Shown here: positions 52,894 to 61,057 of the stretch, in pieces
Layout of the letters: each line of letters opens with the position of its first letter
Position numbering within the stretch: position 1 is the stretch's first letter
From: Syntrophaceae bacterium UBA2251
GTDB lineage: Bacteria; Desulfobacterota; Syntrophia; Syntrophales; UBA2251
Direction: 5' to 3'
NCBI GenBank assembly: GCA_002347815.1
Contig: DDXV01000020.1
Location: 1 to 64,000, forward strand
Length of the DNA stretch: 64,000 bases
Translations under genes and position numbers: made by a program
Notes under the pieces: model-generated
What the model was told of the DNA's origin: nothing
The model's input: only the letters and a program-made list of their open reading frames with translations
The model's database searches: none

Positions 52894-53745
52894 ATGACGA
52901 CAGCGCGAGACCTTTCCGCCCGGTGCGTCGCCGAAACGGTGCGGGAGCTGTTCCTGACCGCGAACACGGTCCTCCCGGCCGATGTCCTGGCCGCCCTGGA
53001 AGGGGCCGGGGAGCGGGAGACCAACGGCCTGGGGAGGTATGTCCTGGAGCGCATCCTGGAAAACGCCCGGGTGGCCCACGAGGAGGGGATGCCCCTGTGC
53101 CAGGACACCGGACTGGCCGTGGTCTTTCTCGAAATTGGCCAGGACCTCCACATCGTGGGGGGCGATCTCGAGACGGCCGTTCAGGAGGGCGTGCGGCAGG
53201 CTTACCGGGACGGGTTCCTCCGGGCCTCGGTCTGCGATCCCCTGACCCGCCACAATACGGGCGACAACACCCCCGCCGTTCTCCATACGGCCATCGTTCC
53301 CGGCGACCGCCTGCGGATCACGGCCCTGCCGAAGGGCGGCGGAAGCGAAAACATGAGCAGCGTGGCCATGCTCGTGCCCGCCGCGGGCGAGGCGGGCATC
53401 CGGGCGCACGTGCTCGACCGGGTGCGGCAGGCCGGGCCGAACCCCTGCCCGCCCGTGATCGTCGGCGTGGGCATCGGCGGATCGCTCGACCAGGCGCCGG
53501 TCCTCGCGAAGCAGGCCCTCCTGCGCCCGGTCGGCCGGCCCCACCCCACCGACGCGCGTCTGGCGGCGATGGAAGCGGCGCTGCTCGAAGAGATCAACCG
53601 CCTCGGCATCGGACCCCAGGGCTACGGGGGCGAGGTAACGGCGCTCGCGGTCCACGTCGAGATGCGCCCCTGCCACATCGCGTGTCTGCCGGTGGCCGTC
53701 AACCTCCAGTGTCACGCGGCCCGGCACCGGACCGCCATCCTTTGA
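52894..53745 (+). CDS. Fumarate hydratase class I alpha subunit
   Basis: The 283-residue N-terminal half of an iron-sulfur hydratase of the fumarase/tartrate dehydratase type. The cluster cysteines are in GMPLCQDTGLAV, CDPLTRHNTGDNTP and the C-terminal RPCHIACLPVAVN. GGGSENMSSVAML is the substrate loop. It forms a heteromer with the beta subunit encoded next and interconverts fumarate and malate. ATG 52894 gives the normal N-terminus; the open frame upstream is a recR shadow. Confidence 0.92.
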   Translation: MTTARDLSARCVAETVRELFLTANTVLPADVLAALEGAGERETNGLGRYVLERILENARVAHEEGMPLCQDTGLAVVFLEIGQDLHIVGGDLETAVQEGVRQAYRDGFLRASVCDPLTRHNTGDNTPAVLHTAIVPGDRLRITALPKGGGSENMSSVAMLVPAAGEAGIRAHVLDRVRQAGPNPCPPVIVGVGIGGSLDQAPVLAKQALLRPVGRPHPTDARLAAMEAALLEEINRLGIGPQGYGGEVTALAVHVEMRPCHIACLPVAVNLQCHAARHRTAIL

Positions 53746-53759
53746 CAGGGGATCAGGCC

Positions 53760-54326
53760 TTGAATTTCAACGTATTGATGGAAAACCTGCCCCGCCGCAT
53801 CGCCGCCCCCCTCGCGCCGGAGATCTGCGAAGACCTGAAGGTCGGGGACCGGCTCCTGATCGGCGGAGTGGTCTACACGGCCCGCGACGCCGCGCATCAG
53901 CGCATCGCGGCGGCCCTGGCGCGGGGCGATGACCCGCCGTTCGATCTCGACGGGGCGGTGATCTTCTACGCCGGACCTTCGCCGGCCCCGCCGGGGCGGC
54001 CGATCGGCGCCATCGGCCCCACGACGAGCTACCGCATGGATCCGTTCACGCCCCTGCTCCTCGAGCGGGGACTGAGGGGCATGATCGGGAAGGGCCGCCG
54101 GTCCGAGGACGTCGTCCGGGCCATCGCCCGGCATCGCGCCGTCTATTTCGGCGCCATCGGCGGGATCGCCGCCCTGATGGCGAAATGCGTGCAGCGGGCG
54201 GAGATCGTCGCCTACGAGGATCTGGGGCCGGAGGCGGTGCGGCGCCTCGAGATCGTCGACCTGCCCGTCGTCGTCGTCAACGATGCCCGCGGCGGAGACC
54301 TTTTCGCCCGCCCCGCAGACGGATGA
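53760..54326 (+). CDS. Fumarate hydratase class I beta subunit
   Basis: The 188-residue C-terminal half of the class I fumarase. It shows DLKVGDRLLIGGVVYTARDA near residue 28, YAGPSPAPPGRPIGAIGPTT, and GLRGMIGKGRRSEDV. ACRs like AVYFGAIGGIAALMAK complete the family pattern. TTG 53760 is chosen for the GGGG-type ribosome site; ATG 53778 is the alternative. It follows the alpha gene by 14 bp. Confidence 0.9.
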   Translation: MNFNVLMENLPRRIAAPLAPEICEDLKVGDRLLIGGVVYTARDAAHQRIAAALARGDDPPFDLDGAVIFYAGPSPAPPGRPIGAIGPTTSYRMDPFTPLLLERGLRGMIGKGRRSEDVVRAIARHRAVYFGAIGGIAALMAKCVQRAEIVAYEDLGPEAVRRLEIVDLPVVVVNDARGGDLFARPADG

Positions 54327-54561
54327 CCCGCAACCGCCCGTCCGGAACATTCCGCGCTTCCGGACCCGGTTTCCCGGACCGCAAATATCCGTTGACAAGC
54401 GGGGAAGAATATAATAGCGAACAACCCTTATTTGTCGGGCATGTCCATGAATGCGATGTCGGAAATACAGGCGACCCCACCCTCCTTCCCGTCTTGCGGG
54501 GGGATCCAAGGATGGGGCCTCTGTTTATGAGTTGCAGGATTCCAATCGGGGAGAAAAGCCA

Positions 54562-55107
54562 ATGTTAGAGGTCAGATGGCATGGGAGAGGCGGTCAGGGG
54601 GCGGTGACGTCGGTCGAACTGCTGGCCTTGGCCGCGATCGGAGAGGGAAGGTTTGCCCAGGGATTTCCCAGCTTCGGTCCGGAACGGCGGGGGGCGCCGG
54701 TCGCGGCCTTCAACCGGGTGGACGAGAAGCGGATCCGGCGGCGCTGCGTGATCGCCAGTCCGGACGTGGTCGTGGTCCTGGACGAGAGCCTGATCGGCCT
54801 CGTCAACGTGACGGACGGCCTGAAACCGGACGGGGTGCTCGTCGTCAATACGTCCCGCACGGCCGAGGAGATCCGGAAGGCCCTGAACTACAAGGGCCGG
54901 CTCGCCATGGTGGACGCCTCCGCGATCGCCGTGCAGGAGCTCGGCACGCCCATCACGAACACCACCATGCTGGGGGCCCTGATCAAGGCGACGAAGGTGG
55001 TGAAGCTCGCGTCCGTGGCGGCCCCCCTGGAGCACCGGTTCGGCCGCATCGCCCCCCGCAACCAGAAGGCGCTGCAGCGGGCCTACGACGAGGTCAAAAT
55101 CCACTAG
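54562..55107 (+). CDS. porG: Pyruvate-type 2-oxoacid:ferredoxin oxidoreductase gamma subunit
   Basis: The 181-residue gamma subunit with WHGRGGQGAVTSVELLALAA at the N-terminus and FPSFGPERRGAPVAAF, both hallmarks. It is the first gene of the por-type operon (gamma, delta, alpha, beta). These enzymes oxidise pyruvate or related 2-oxo acids to acyl-CoA with reduction of ferredoxin, or run in reverse. ATG 54562 follows GGGGAGAAAAG. The substrate is inferred to be pyruvate from subunit arrangement; other 2-oxo acids are possible. Confidence 0.92.
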   Translation: MLEVRWHGRGGQGAVTSVELLALAAIGEGRFAQGFPSFGPERRGAPVAAFNRVDEKRIRRRCVIASPDVVVVLDESLIGLVNVTDGLKPDGVLVVNTSRTAEEIRKALNYKGRLAMVDASAIAVQELGTPITNTTMLGALIKATKVVKLASVAAPLEHRFGRIAPRNQKALQRAYDEVKIH

Positions 55108-55131
55108 TCCTATTGAGATCGAGGTATCCAC

Positions 55132-55422
55132 ATGGCACAGAAGAAATGGCCAGAAACCTGGCAGGAAGTCACCCCGGGCTGCATGATCTTCGAGGGCGGG
55201 AACAGCCGGGAGTACCATACCGGAAGCTGGCGGGCCCAGCGGCCCGTCTGGGACAACGCCAAATGCATCAAGTGCGGCATCTGTTACATCTTCTGCCCGG
55301 AGGCATGCGTGAAGGAGGATGCCCAGGGCTACTTCGCCGCGGACCTGGATTACTGCAAGGGATGCGGGATATGCGCCCACGAATGCTGGCCGGGCGCGAT
55401 CACCATGGTTGAGGAGGGATAA
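55132..55422 (+). CDS. porD: 2-oxoacid:ferredoxin oxidoreductase delta (ferredoxin) subunit
   Basis: A 96-residue subunit with two 4Fe-4S binding motifs, CIKCGICYIFCPEAC and CKGCGICAHECWP. It passes electrons from the TPP site to external ferredoxin. It stands between the gamma and alpha genes, with three bases to the next ATG. Confidence 0.95.
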   Translation: MAQKKWPETWQEVTPGCMIFEGGNSREYHTGSWRAQRPVWDNAKCIKCGICYIFCPEACVKEDAQGYFAADLDYCKGCGICAHECWPGAITMVEEG

Positions 55423-55425
55423 GGC

Positions 55426-56586
55426 ATGTCGAAACGCATTGGTATGGAAATCGCCCTTGCCACCGCGGAAGCGGTCGCCCTGTGCCGGCCCGACGTGATC
55501 GCGGCCTATCCCATCACCCCGAACACGCATATCCCCGAGCACCTCTCCGACATCGTGGCCGAAGGCCGGCTGGACGCGGAGTTCATCTGCGTCGAATCCG
55601 AACACTCCGCCATGAGCGCCTGCGCCGGCGCGTCCGGCACGGGGGCCCGGGCCTTCACGGCGACGAGCTCCCAGGGGCTGCTCTACATGTACGAGGTCCT
55701 GGGCATCGTTTCGTCCATGCGGCTGCCCGTCGTCATGGCGATCGGCAACCGGGCGATCTCCGGCCCCATCAATATCTGGAACGATCACAGCGACATCATG
55801 ACCATGCGGGATCTGGGCTGGCTGTCCCTCTTTGCCGCCAACGGCCAGGAGGCGGTGGACATGATGATCCAGTCCTTCAAGATCGCCGAGGACGCGGCGG
55901 TGCAACTGCCCATCAACGTCAATCTGGACGGGTTCCAGCTCACGCACATGGTCGAGGCGCTCTTCCTCCCCGACGAGAAGGAGGTGGACCGGTTCCTCCC
56001 GCGGCGCAAACCCTACGCGGCCCTGCACCCGGACCATCCCGTCACGATGGGGGCGCTGGGCATGCCGGACATCTTCACGGAGGCCACCAAGGCCCGCGAC
56101 CAGGCCCTGGTCGATTCCCGGACGGTGATCCTCAAGGTCTGGAAGGAATGGGAAAAACAGTTCGGCCGCCGGTACGAACCGATCGAGGCCTACAAGACGA
56201 AGGGGGCCGACGTGGTGATGCTGACCATGGGCTCCATGGGCGAGACGGCCGAGATCGCCGTGGACGAGCTCCGCAGGGACGGCGTTCCCGTGGGGCTCCT
56301 GAAGCTGAAGCTCTGGCGGCCCTTTCCGTTCGAGGAGATGAAAAAGGCGGTGCGCGGCGTCAAGACCCTGATCGTCACCGACCGGTGCTGCTCCCTGGGC
56401 GGCCCCGGCGGCCCGCTGGCGGCGGAGGTCCGGTCCGCCCTGTACGCGGAGGCCGCACGGCCGGCCATCGAGAACGCGCTCATCGGGCTGGGCGGCCGCG
56501 ACGTCACCGTGGACGACTTCAAACAGATGTTCCGTCAGGCGGGCAAGTCCAAGGGCATCTATGAATTCTATGGAGTGAGGGGATGA
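55426..56586 (+). CDS. porA: 2-oxoacid:ferredoxin oxidoreductase alpha subunit
   Basis: A 386-residue subunit with the pyrimidine-binding and domain-III parts. The signature YPITPNTHIPEHLSD near residue 28 and GARAFTATSSQGLLYMYE near residue 74 are present. SLGGPGGPLAAEV near the C-terminus fits the family. Its stop overlaps the beta ATG (ATGA). Confidence 0.93.
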   Translation: MSKRIGMEIALATAEAVALCRPDVIAAYPITPNTHIPEHLSDIVAEGRLDAEFICVESEHSAMSACAGASGTGARAFTATSSQGLLYMYEVLGIVSSMRLPVVMAIGNRAISGPINIWNDHSDIMTMRDLGWLSLFAANGQEAVDMMIQSFKIAEDAAVQLPINVNLDGFQLTHMVEALFLPDEKEVDRFLPRRKPYAALHPDHPVTMGALGMPDIFTEATKARDQALVDSRTVILKVWKEWEKQFGRRYEPIEAYKTKGADVVMLTMGSMGETAEIAVDELRRDGVPVGLLKLKLWRPFPFEEMKKAVRGVKTLIVTDRCCSLGGPGGPLAAEVRSALYAEAARPAIENALIGLGGRDVTVDDFKQMFRQAGKSKGIYEFYGVRG

Positions 56587-57557
56587 TGAGTACGGCAAAA
56601 CCGATATCGATCGTGGAGAACTTCGAGATCTACGCCCCGAAGCTGGTGGACAAGGAGGAGTTCTTCTGCTCCGGACACCGCGCCTGCCAGGGGTGCGGGG
56701 AAGCCCTGGCCATCCGCCTCATGTGCAAGGCCCTGGGCAAGGATACCGTGATCGCCAACGCCACGGGCTGCATGGAGGTGATCGCGACCCCCTATCCGGC
56801 GACCGCCTGGACGCTGCCGTGGATCCACGTCGCCTTTCCCTGCGCGGCGGCCGTGGGGGCCGGCGTGGAGGCGGGGCTCAAGGTTCTCAGGCGCAAGGGC
56901 GTGAACCCCGACCGCTACATCAAGACCGTGACCATCGGCGGCGACGGCGGAACGGTGGACATCGGCCTCCAGGCCCTTTCGGGGGCCATGGAGCGGGGTC
57001 ACGACATGCTCTACGTCTGCTTCGACAACGAGGCCTACATGAACACGGGGATCCAGCGTTCGAGCGCGACCCCCTTCGGCGCCTCGACGACCACCGCCCC
57101 GGCGGGCAAGGCCAGCATCGGCAACAAGACCTGGAAGAAGAACGTGCCCGAGATCATGGTGGCCCACAACATCCCCTACGTCGCGACGGCCTCGCCGAGC
57201 TACCCCATCGACTTCATGAACAAGGTCAAGAAGGCCCGGGCGATCCAGGGGCCGACCTACATCCACTGCCTGTCCGTCTGCCCCACCGGCTGGCGGGCCA
57301 AGTCGGAGGAGTGCATCAAGCTGGGCCGGCTCGCCGTGGAGACGGGGGTCTTCCCCCTGTACGAGGTGGAGAACGGCGTCTATCGCCTGACGGTGGAGAC
57401 GCCCGATCCGCTCCGCCCCGTGACGGATTACATCAAGGCCCAGGGCCGGTTCCGGCACCTGACGCCCGACGAGATCCGGACCATCCAGCGCCGGGTGAAC
57501 CTGGAATACCGGAAGCTCATGAACAAAGTGGAACATTCCCTCTCGTGGACGGAATGA
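56583..57557 (+). CDS. porB: 2-oxoacid:ferredoxin oxidoreductase beta subunit (TPP-binding)
   Basis: A 324-residue subunit. It has cluster cysteines in CSGHRACQGCGEALA, a conserved NATGCMEV segment, and the thiamine diphosphate motif IGGDGGTVDIGLQALSGA with NEAYMNTGIQ. It completes the porGDAB set. ATG 56583; ATG 56586 is equally possible. Confidence 0.94.
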   Translation: MMSTAKPISIVENFEIYAPKLVDKEEFFCSGHRACQGCGEALAIRLMCKALGKDTVIANATGCMEVIATPYPATAWTLPWIHVAFPCAAAVGAGVEAGLKVLRRKGVNPDRYIKTVTIGGDGGTVDIGLQALSGAMERGHDMLYVCFDNEAYMNTGIQRSSATPFGASTTTAPAGKASIGNKTWKKNVPEIMVAHNIPYVATASPSYPIDFMNKVKKARAIQGPTYIHCLSVCPTGWRAKSEECIKLGRLAVETGVFPLYEVENGVYRLTVETPDPLRPVTDYIKAQGRFRHLTPDEIRTIQRRVNLEYRKLMNKVEHSLSWTE

Positions 57558-57595
57558 AGACCGCAAAACCGATCCGAAACAAAGGTGAACAAGGC

Positions 57596-59509
57596 ATGAA
57601 GACAGTATCCTTTAGCAGTTGGGGCGGCAAGGTGATCGATAACCGGAAGGGCATGCCGGCCAAGGCCGCCGCGGTTGAAGCGCCGTTGACGATCGACGGG
57701 GGCCCGGTTGCCGCCCTCATGGGCTGGAACGGGATCGTCGTCGCGGACCCGAGTGTCGACCTCCTTTCCCTGACGGTGGCCTATCTCGAGGAGGCGAGGA
57801 AGCTCTCCTGCGGCGAATGCTCCGTCTGCCTCATCGGCATCGACCGCATGCTCGACCTCCTCAAGGCGCGGGCGGCCGGCAAGGGCGTCAAGGCGGACCT
57901 GGACGAGATGGACGAGATCGTCCGGGGGGTTGCGGCGAACGCCAAGTGCAATTTCGGTCGCGCGGCCGCGCTCAACCCCGTGGGCGACGCCCTGAAATAT
58001 TTCCGGGCGGATTTCGCGAATCCGGCGGCGTCAGCGGGCAAGACAACCGCGAAGACCTACCGCGTGGCCGTGACGGCGCCCTGCATGGAGGCCTGTCCGG
58101 CGACCCTCGATATCCCCGGCTACATCGAGCTGATCCGCAACGGACGCTTCGGCGAATCCCTGAACCTGATCCGCGAGCGGTGCATCCTCCCCGGCGTGAC
58201 GGGGCGGGTCTGCACGCATCCCTGCGAGGACGCCTGCGTCCGCAAGGACCTGGATCAATCCCTCGCCATCCGTCTGCTCAAGCGGGCGGCGGCGGACGCC
58301 GATCTGAAGGCGGGCGGGACGCCTCTGGCGGCCCCGGCCGTGGTGAAGAAGGAAAAGGTCGCCGTGATCGGCGCCGGACCGGCGGGGCTCGCGGCGGCGT
58401 ACCATCTGCGCCTTCTGGGTTACGGCGTGACCCTCTTCGAATCCCTGCCCCATGCCGGCGGCATGGCGGCGGTGGGCATCCCGGATTACCGGCTGCCCAA
58501 GGACATCCTGAACTACGAGATCGACCTGGTCCGGCGCCTGGGCGTGGAGATCCGCCTCAACGAACCGGTGGACCGCATCGACCCGGGGAAGCTCAAGAAG
58601 GCCGGCTACGCGGCCGTCTTCATCGCCGTCGGGGCGCACGCGGGCAACGCGATCGGCGCCGAGGGCGAGGACGCCGGCTACGACGGCTTCATGGAAGGGG
58701 TCGAGTTCCTGCGGCGGATCAGCCTGGGGCAGAAGATCGCCCCGCGCCGGAAGGTCGTCATCATCGGCGGCGGCAACGTGGCCATCGACTGCGCCCGCAC
58801 CTGCCTCCGCCTGGGGTTCGGGGAGGTGGAGATCCTTTATCGCCGTTCGCTCATCGAAATGCCCGCCCGCGCGGAGGAGATCGCCGAGGCCCAGGAGGAG
58901 GGCGTGAAGATCCGCTTCCTCGCCGCCCCCCTGAAGGTCGTCGCGAAGAACGGGAAGGTGACGGCGATCGAATGCATCAAGATGAAACTCGGCGAGCCCG
59001 ATGCGAGCGGCCGCCGTCGTCCCGTCCCCGTCAAGGGGTCGGAGTTCAGCGTGAAGACGGAGATGATCGTCCCCGCCATCGGCCAGAACCCCGCACTGCC
59101 GGCGGTGGCCGGAACGGAGGCCCTGGTGGTGGCAAAGGGCAATACCGTGGCGGTCGACGCGGTCACGCTCCGGACGAACCTCGACGGGGTGTTCGCCGGC
59201 GGCGACTGCGTCACCGGACCCGCCACCCTGATCGAGGCCCTGGACATGGGCAACCGTGCGGCGCGGAGCATCGACCTTTACCTGCAGGGCGAAACCCCGG
59301 CGGCGGAGCGCCCGTTCGCGGGGATCGACACGCGCGCCCAGCGCACGAAGGGCTTCGTGAGTCCGGCGGCGTCCGTGGAAGCGGCGCTCCTGCCGGCGAA
59401 GACCCGCATCGAAGGCTTCGACGAGGTCGAGGGCGGCTTCGACGCCCCGGCGGCGATCCGCGAGGCCAATCGCTGCCTGCGCTGCTACCGCCTGATGGTC
59501 TGGGCATAG
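57596..59509 (+). CDS. NuoF C-terminal-like / GltD-like fusion NAD(P)H oxidoreductase
   Basis: A 637-residue flavoprotein. The N-terminal part carries a NuoF-type 4Fe-4S region, SCGECSVCLIGIDRML (near residue 76), and a later Cys in AKCNFGRAAALNPV, but no NADH/FMN domain. A GltD-type Fe-S region follows (CMEACPATLDIPGYIELIR, GRVCTHPCEDACVR). Next come the FAD motif VAVIGAGPAGLAAAYHL near 257 and the NAD(P) motif VVIIGGGNVAIDCART near 395. It could link porGDAB electrons to NAD(P). ATG 57596 is preferred; ATG 57554 overlapping the porB stop is an alternative. Confidence 0.88.
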   Translation: MKTVSFSSWGGKVIDNRKGMPAKAAAVEAPLTIDGGPVAALMGWNGIVVADPSVDLLSLTVAYLEEARKLSCGECSVCLIGIDRMLDLLKARAAGKGVKADLDEMDEIVRGVAANAKCNFGRAAALNPVGDALKYFRADFANPAASAGKTTAKTYRVAVTAPCMEACPATLDIPGYIELIRNGRFGESLNLIRERCILPGVTGRVCTHPCEDACVRKDLDQSLAIRLLKRAAADADLKAGGTPLAAPAVVKKEKVAVIGAGPAGLAAAYHLRLLGYGVTLFESLPHAGGMAAVGIPDYRLPKDILNYEIDLVRRLGVEIRLNEPVDRIDPGKLKKAGYAAVFIAVGAHAGNAIGAEGEDAGYDGFMEGVEFLRRISLGQKIAPRRKVVIIGGGNVAIDCARTCLRLGFGEVEILYRRSLIEMPARAEEIAEAQEEGVKIRFLAAPLKVVAKNGKVTAIECIKMKLGEPDASGRRRPVPVKGSEFSVKTEMIVPAIGQNPALPAVAGTEALVVAKGNTVAVDAVTLRTNLDGVFAGGDCVTGPATLIEALDMGNRAARSIDLYLQGETPAAERPFAGIDTRAQRTKGFVSPAASVEAALLPAKTRIEGFDEVEGGFDAPAAIREANRCLRCYRLMVWA

Positions 59510-59627
59510 GATCCGGGAAGGGGCCGGCCCCCGTGATTGGCGGCCTCCCGGAGTGAAGGATTCTTGACGACAATGAACCCGTCCGGAGCGTTGCCGGGGG
59601 GAGAAACCCGCAATTGAGGAACAGGCT

Positions 59628-60335
59628 ATGATCGAAATCACGTTAGATGGATGGAAGGTGAAGGCCCAGGAGGGGTCGACCCTCCTCTCCCATATCCGGG
59701 CGCGCAACATCGACCTGCCCACGCTCTGTCAGCACGACGAACTGTCTCCCTTCGGGGCCTGCCGCCTGTGCGCCGTGGAGGTGAAGGTCAACGGCAAATG
59801 GGAACTCGCCACGGCCTGTAACACGCCGGTCGCCAAGGGGATGGAGGTCCGGACCGATTCCGAGCGGGCGATCGCGGGACGGAAGCTGGCCGCCTCCCTG
59901 CTGTACTACCGGTATCCCGCGACCCGGGCCGTGCGGGATCTGGCGGAGAACCTGGGGGTCGCGGTCGCCGCGGAGGCGGCGGACGCTAAGGAGTGCGTCC
60001 TCTGCGGTCTGTGCACGCGGACCTGCCGGGAGATCGTCGGGGTCGCCGCCCTGTCCTTCGAGGATCGGGGCCTCGGCCGCGACGTGGATGAGCCGCGGAT
60101 CGCCTTCGACGCGAACGCCTGCATCGGCTGCGGGTCCTGCGCCTACGTCTGCCCGACGGGTCATGTGAAGATGGAAGCCACCGGGGACAAGCGGATCATC
60201 TGGGACAAGGCCTTCAAGATGGCGACCTGTCAGGTCTGTGGTCGCCCGTTCGCCCCGGAGGATCAGTTGAAATACATCAGCGCCAGGACGGGCGTGCCCA
60301 TGAGCCGTCTGAAGACCTGCATGAGCTGCCGTTAG
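59628..60335 (+). CDS. NuoG/HoxU-like 2Fe-2S and 4Fe-4S protein
   Basis: A 235-residue electron carrier. The N-terminal 2Fe-2S ferredoxin domain has CQHDELSPFGACRLCAVEV and the later CNTP Cys. Two 4Fe-4S clusters follow in CVLCGLCTRTCREIVG and CIGCGSCAYVCPTGHV. A C-terminal zinc-finger-like CQVCGRPF ... CMSC tail ends the protein. It resembles the N-terminal part of NuoG/HoxU and hydrogenase subunits. It is 118 bp after the fusion oxidoreductase and probably its partner. Confidence 0.9.
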   Translation: MIEITLDGWKVKAQEGSTLLSHIRARNIDLPTLCQHDELSPFGACRLCAVEVKVNGKWELATACNTPVAKGMEVRTDSERAIAGRKLAASLLYYRYPATRAVRDLAENLGVAVAAEAADAKECVLCGLCTRTCREIVGVAALSFEDRGLGRDVDEPRIAFDANACIGCGSCAYVCPTGHVKMEATGDKRIIWDKAFKMATCQVCGRPFAPEDQLKYISARTGVPMSRLKTCMSCR

Positions 60336-60406
60336 GCGACGACCGGTCCCGAACCGGTGCCGTTGCGGTGGGCGAAGGGGCCGATCCGAAGCTCTGAAAA
60401 AGACAT

Positions 60407-60482
60407 TCCCCAGTAGCTCAGTCGGTAGAGCGGCTGGCTGTTAACCAGCATGTCCGTGGTTCGAGTCCGCGCTGGGGAGCCA
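60407..60482 (+). tRNA. tRNA-Asn(GTT)
   Basis: The acceptor arms TCCCCAG/CTGGGGA pair. The anticodon loop is CTGTTAA (GTT), the D arm is GCTCAGTCGGTAGAGC, the T loop is TTCGAGT, and CCA is encoded at 60480-60482. Confidence 0.97.
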
Positions 60483-60490
60483 ATTTAGTT

Positions 60491-60527
60491 CGGCTGTAAG
60501 AACGTCACCTGTTCTTACAGCCGTTTT
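60491..60527 (+). terminator. Intrinsic terminator after tRNA-Asn
   Basis: A perfect 13-bp stem (60491-60503 with 60511-60523) has a 7-base loop and is followed by TTTTATTTT. It ends the tRNA-Asn transcript. Confidence 0.9.
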
Positions 60528-60964
60528 ATTTTCCATCGCCGCCGTAGCACGCTTGAGTGACACATAATGTCAATCCGGGGAAGCTTGATCACGGTCTCCT
60601 CGACGAAGAGCGTGGGATACGCCTTGATTGCCTGCCTGTCCTCTCCCAGAAACATCTCCCTAAACATTGTCTGAAATTCTCCACGTTTTTGGGGAATTCT
60701 CAATATGCCAGGATCCCGACATAAGAACGGGTCCGGTTTTCGGGGGGGCGGTTCAAGCCATAGGGGCTGGGAGATTTAAATGTCACAGGGAAAAATATTT
60801 TTACGAAAAATTTACTTCTTCGATCCGTTTCTTAACAGCATCTTGATATCTTGAGTGTTATTATACCTAAAAAGGGGTTGCTATAGGATGAGTGTAACCG
60901 AAATTTGTCTCGGGATAATATGGCTTATCATCGAAGGAGCTGAAGTTATTTAGGGGTTTCCGAT
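60528..60964. other. AT-richer intergenic region before kdp
   Basis: This 437-base gap has visibly more A and T than the rest of the window. It holds an extended -10-like TGTTATTAT near 60860 without a matching -35, and a short inverted repeat GATAA/TTATC near 60923-60938. A leftward open frame at 60515-60703 overlaps the tRNA terminator and looks unreal. No confident gene is visible. Confidence 0.5.
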
Positions 60965-61057
60965 ATGAAAATATTCTATATTATTGGATTGATCACCGCT
61001 GCAGGTCTTGTCATTTATCTGTTTGTCGCCCTGCTTAAGCCGGAGTTGTTCTCATGA
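60965..61057 (+). CDS. kdpF: K+-transporting ATPase small subunit KdpF
   Basis: A 30-residue one-helix peptide (MKIFYIIGLITAAGLVIYLF, then a VALLKPELFS tail). It matches the KdpF pattern of a short helix followed by LLKPE. KdpF stabilises the KdpABC complex. AGGGG lies eight bases upstream, and the stop overlaps the kdpA ATG (ATGA). Confidence 0.88.
   Translation: MKIFYIIGLITAAGLVIYLFVALLKPELFS

Noticed and set aside
60515..60703. A 62-codon leftward frame beside tRNA-Asn
   Set aside because: It overlaps the tRNA terminator hairpin and has no ribosome site or recognised family. A remnant of a mobile element cannot be excluded but is not supported.
60528..60964. A c-di-AMP or other riboswitch before kdp
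   Set aside because: I could not recognise the conserved elements of the ydaO/yuaA class or a terminator hairpin.
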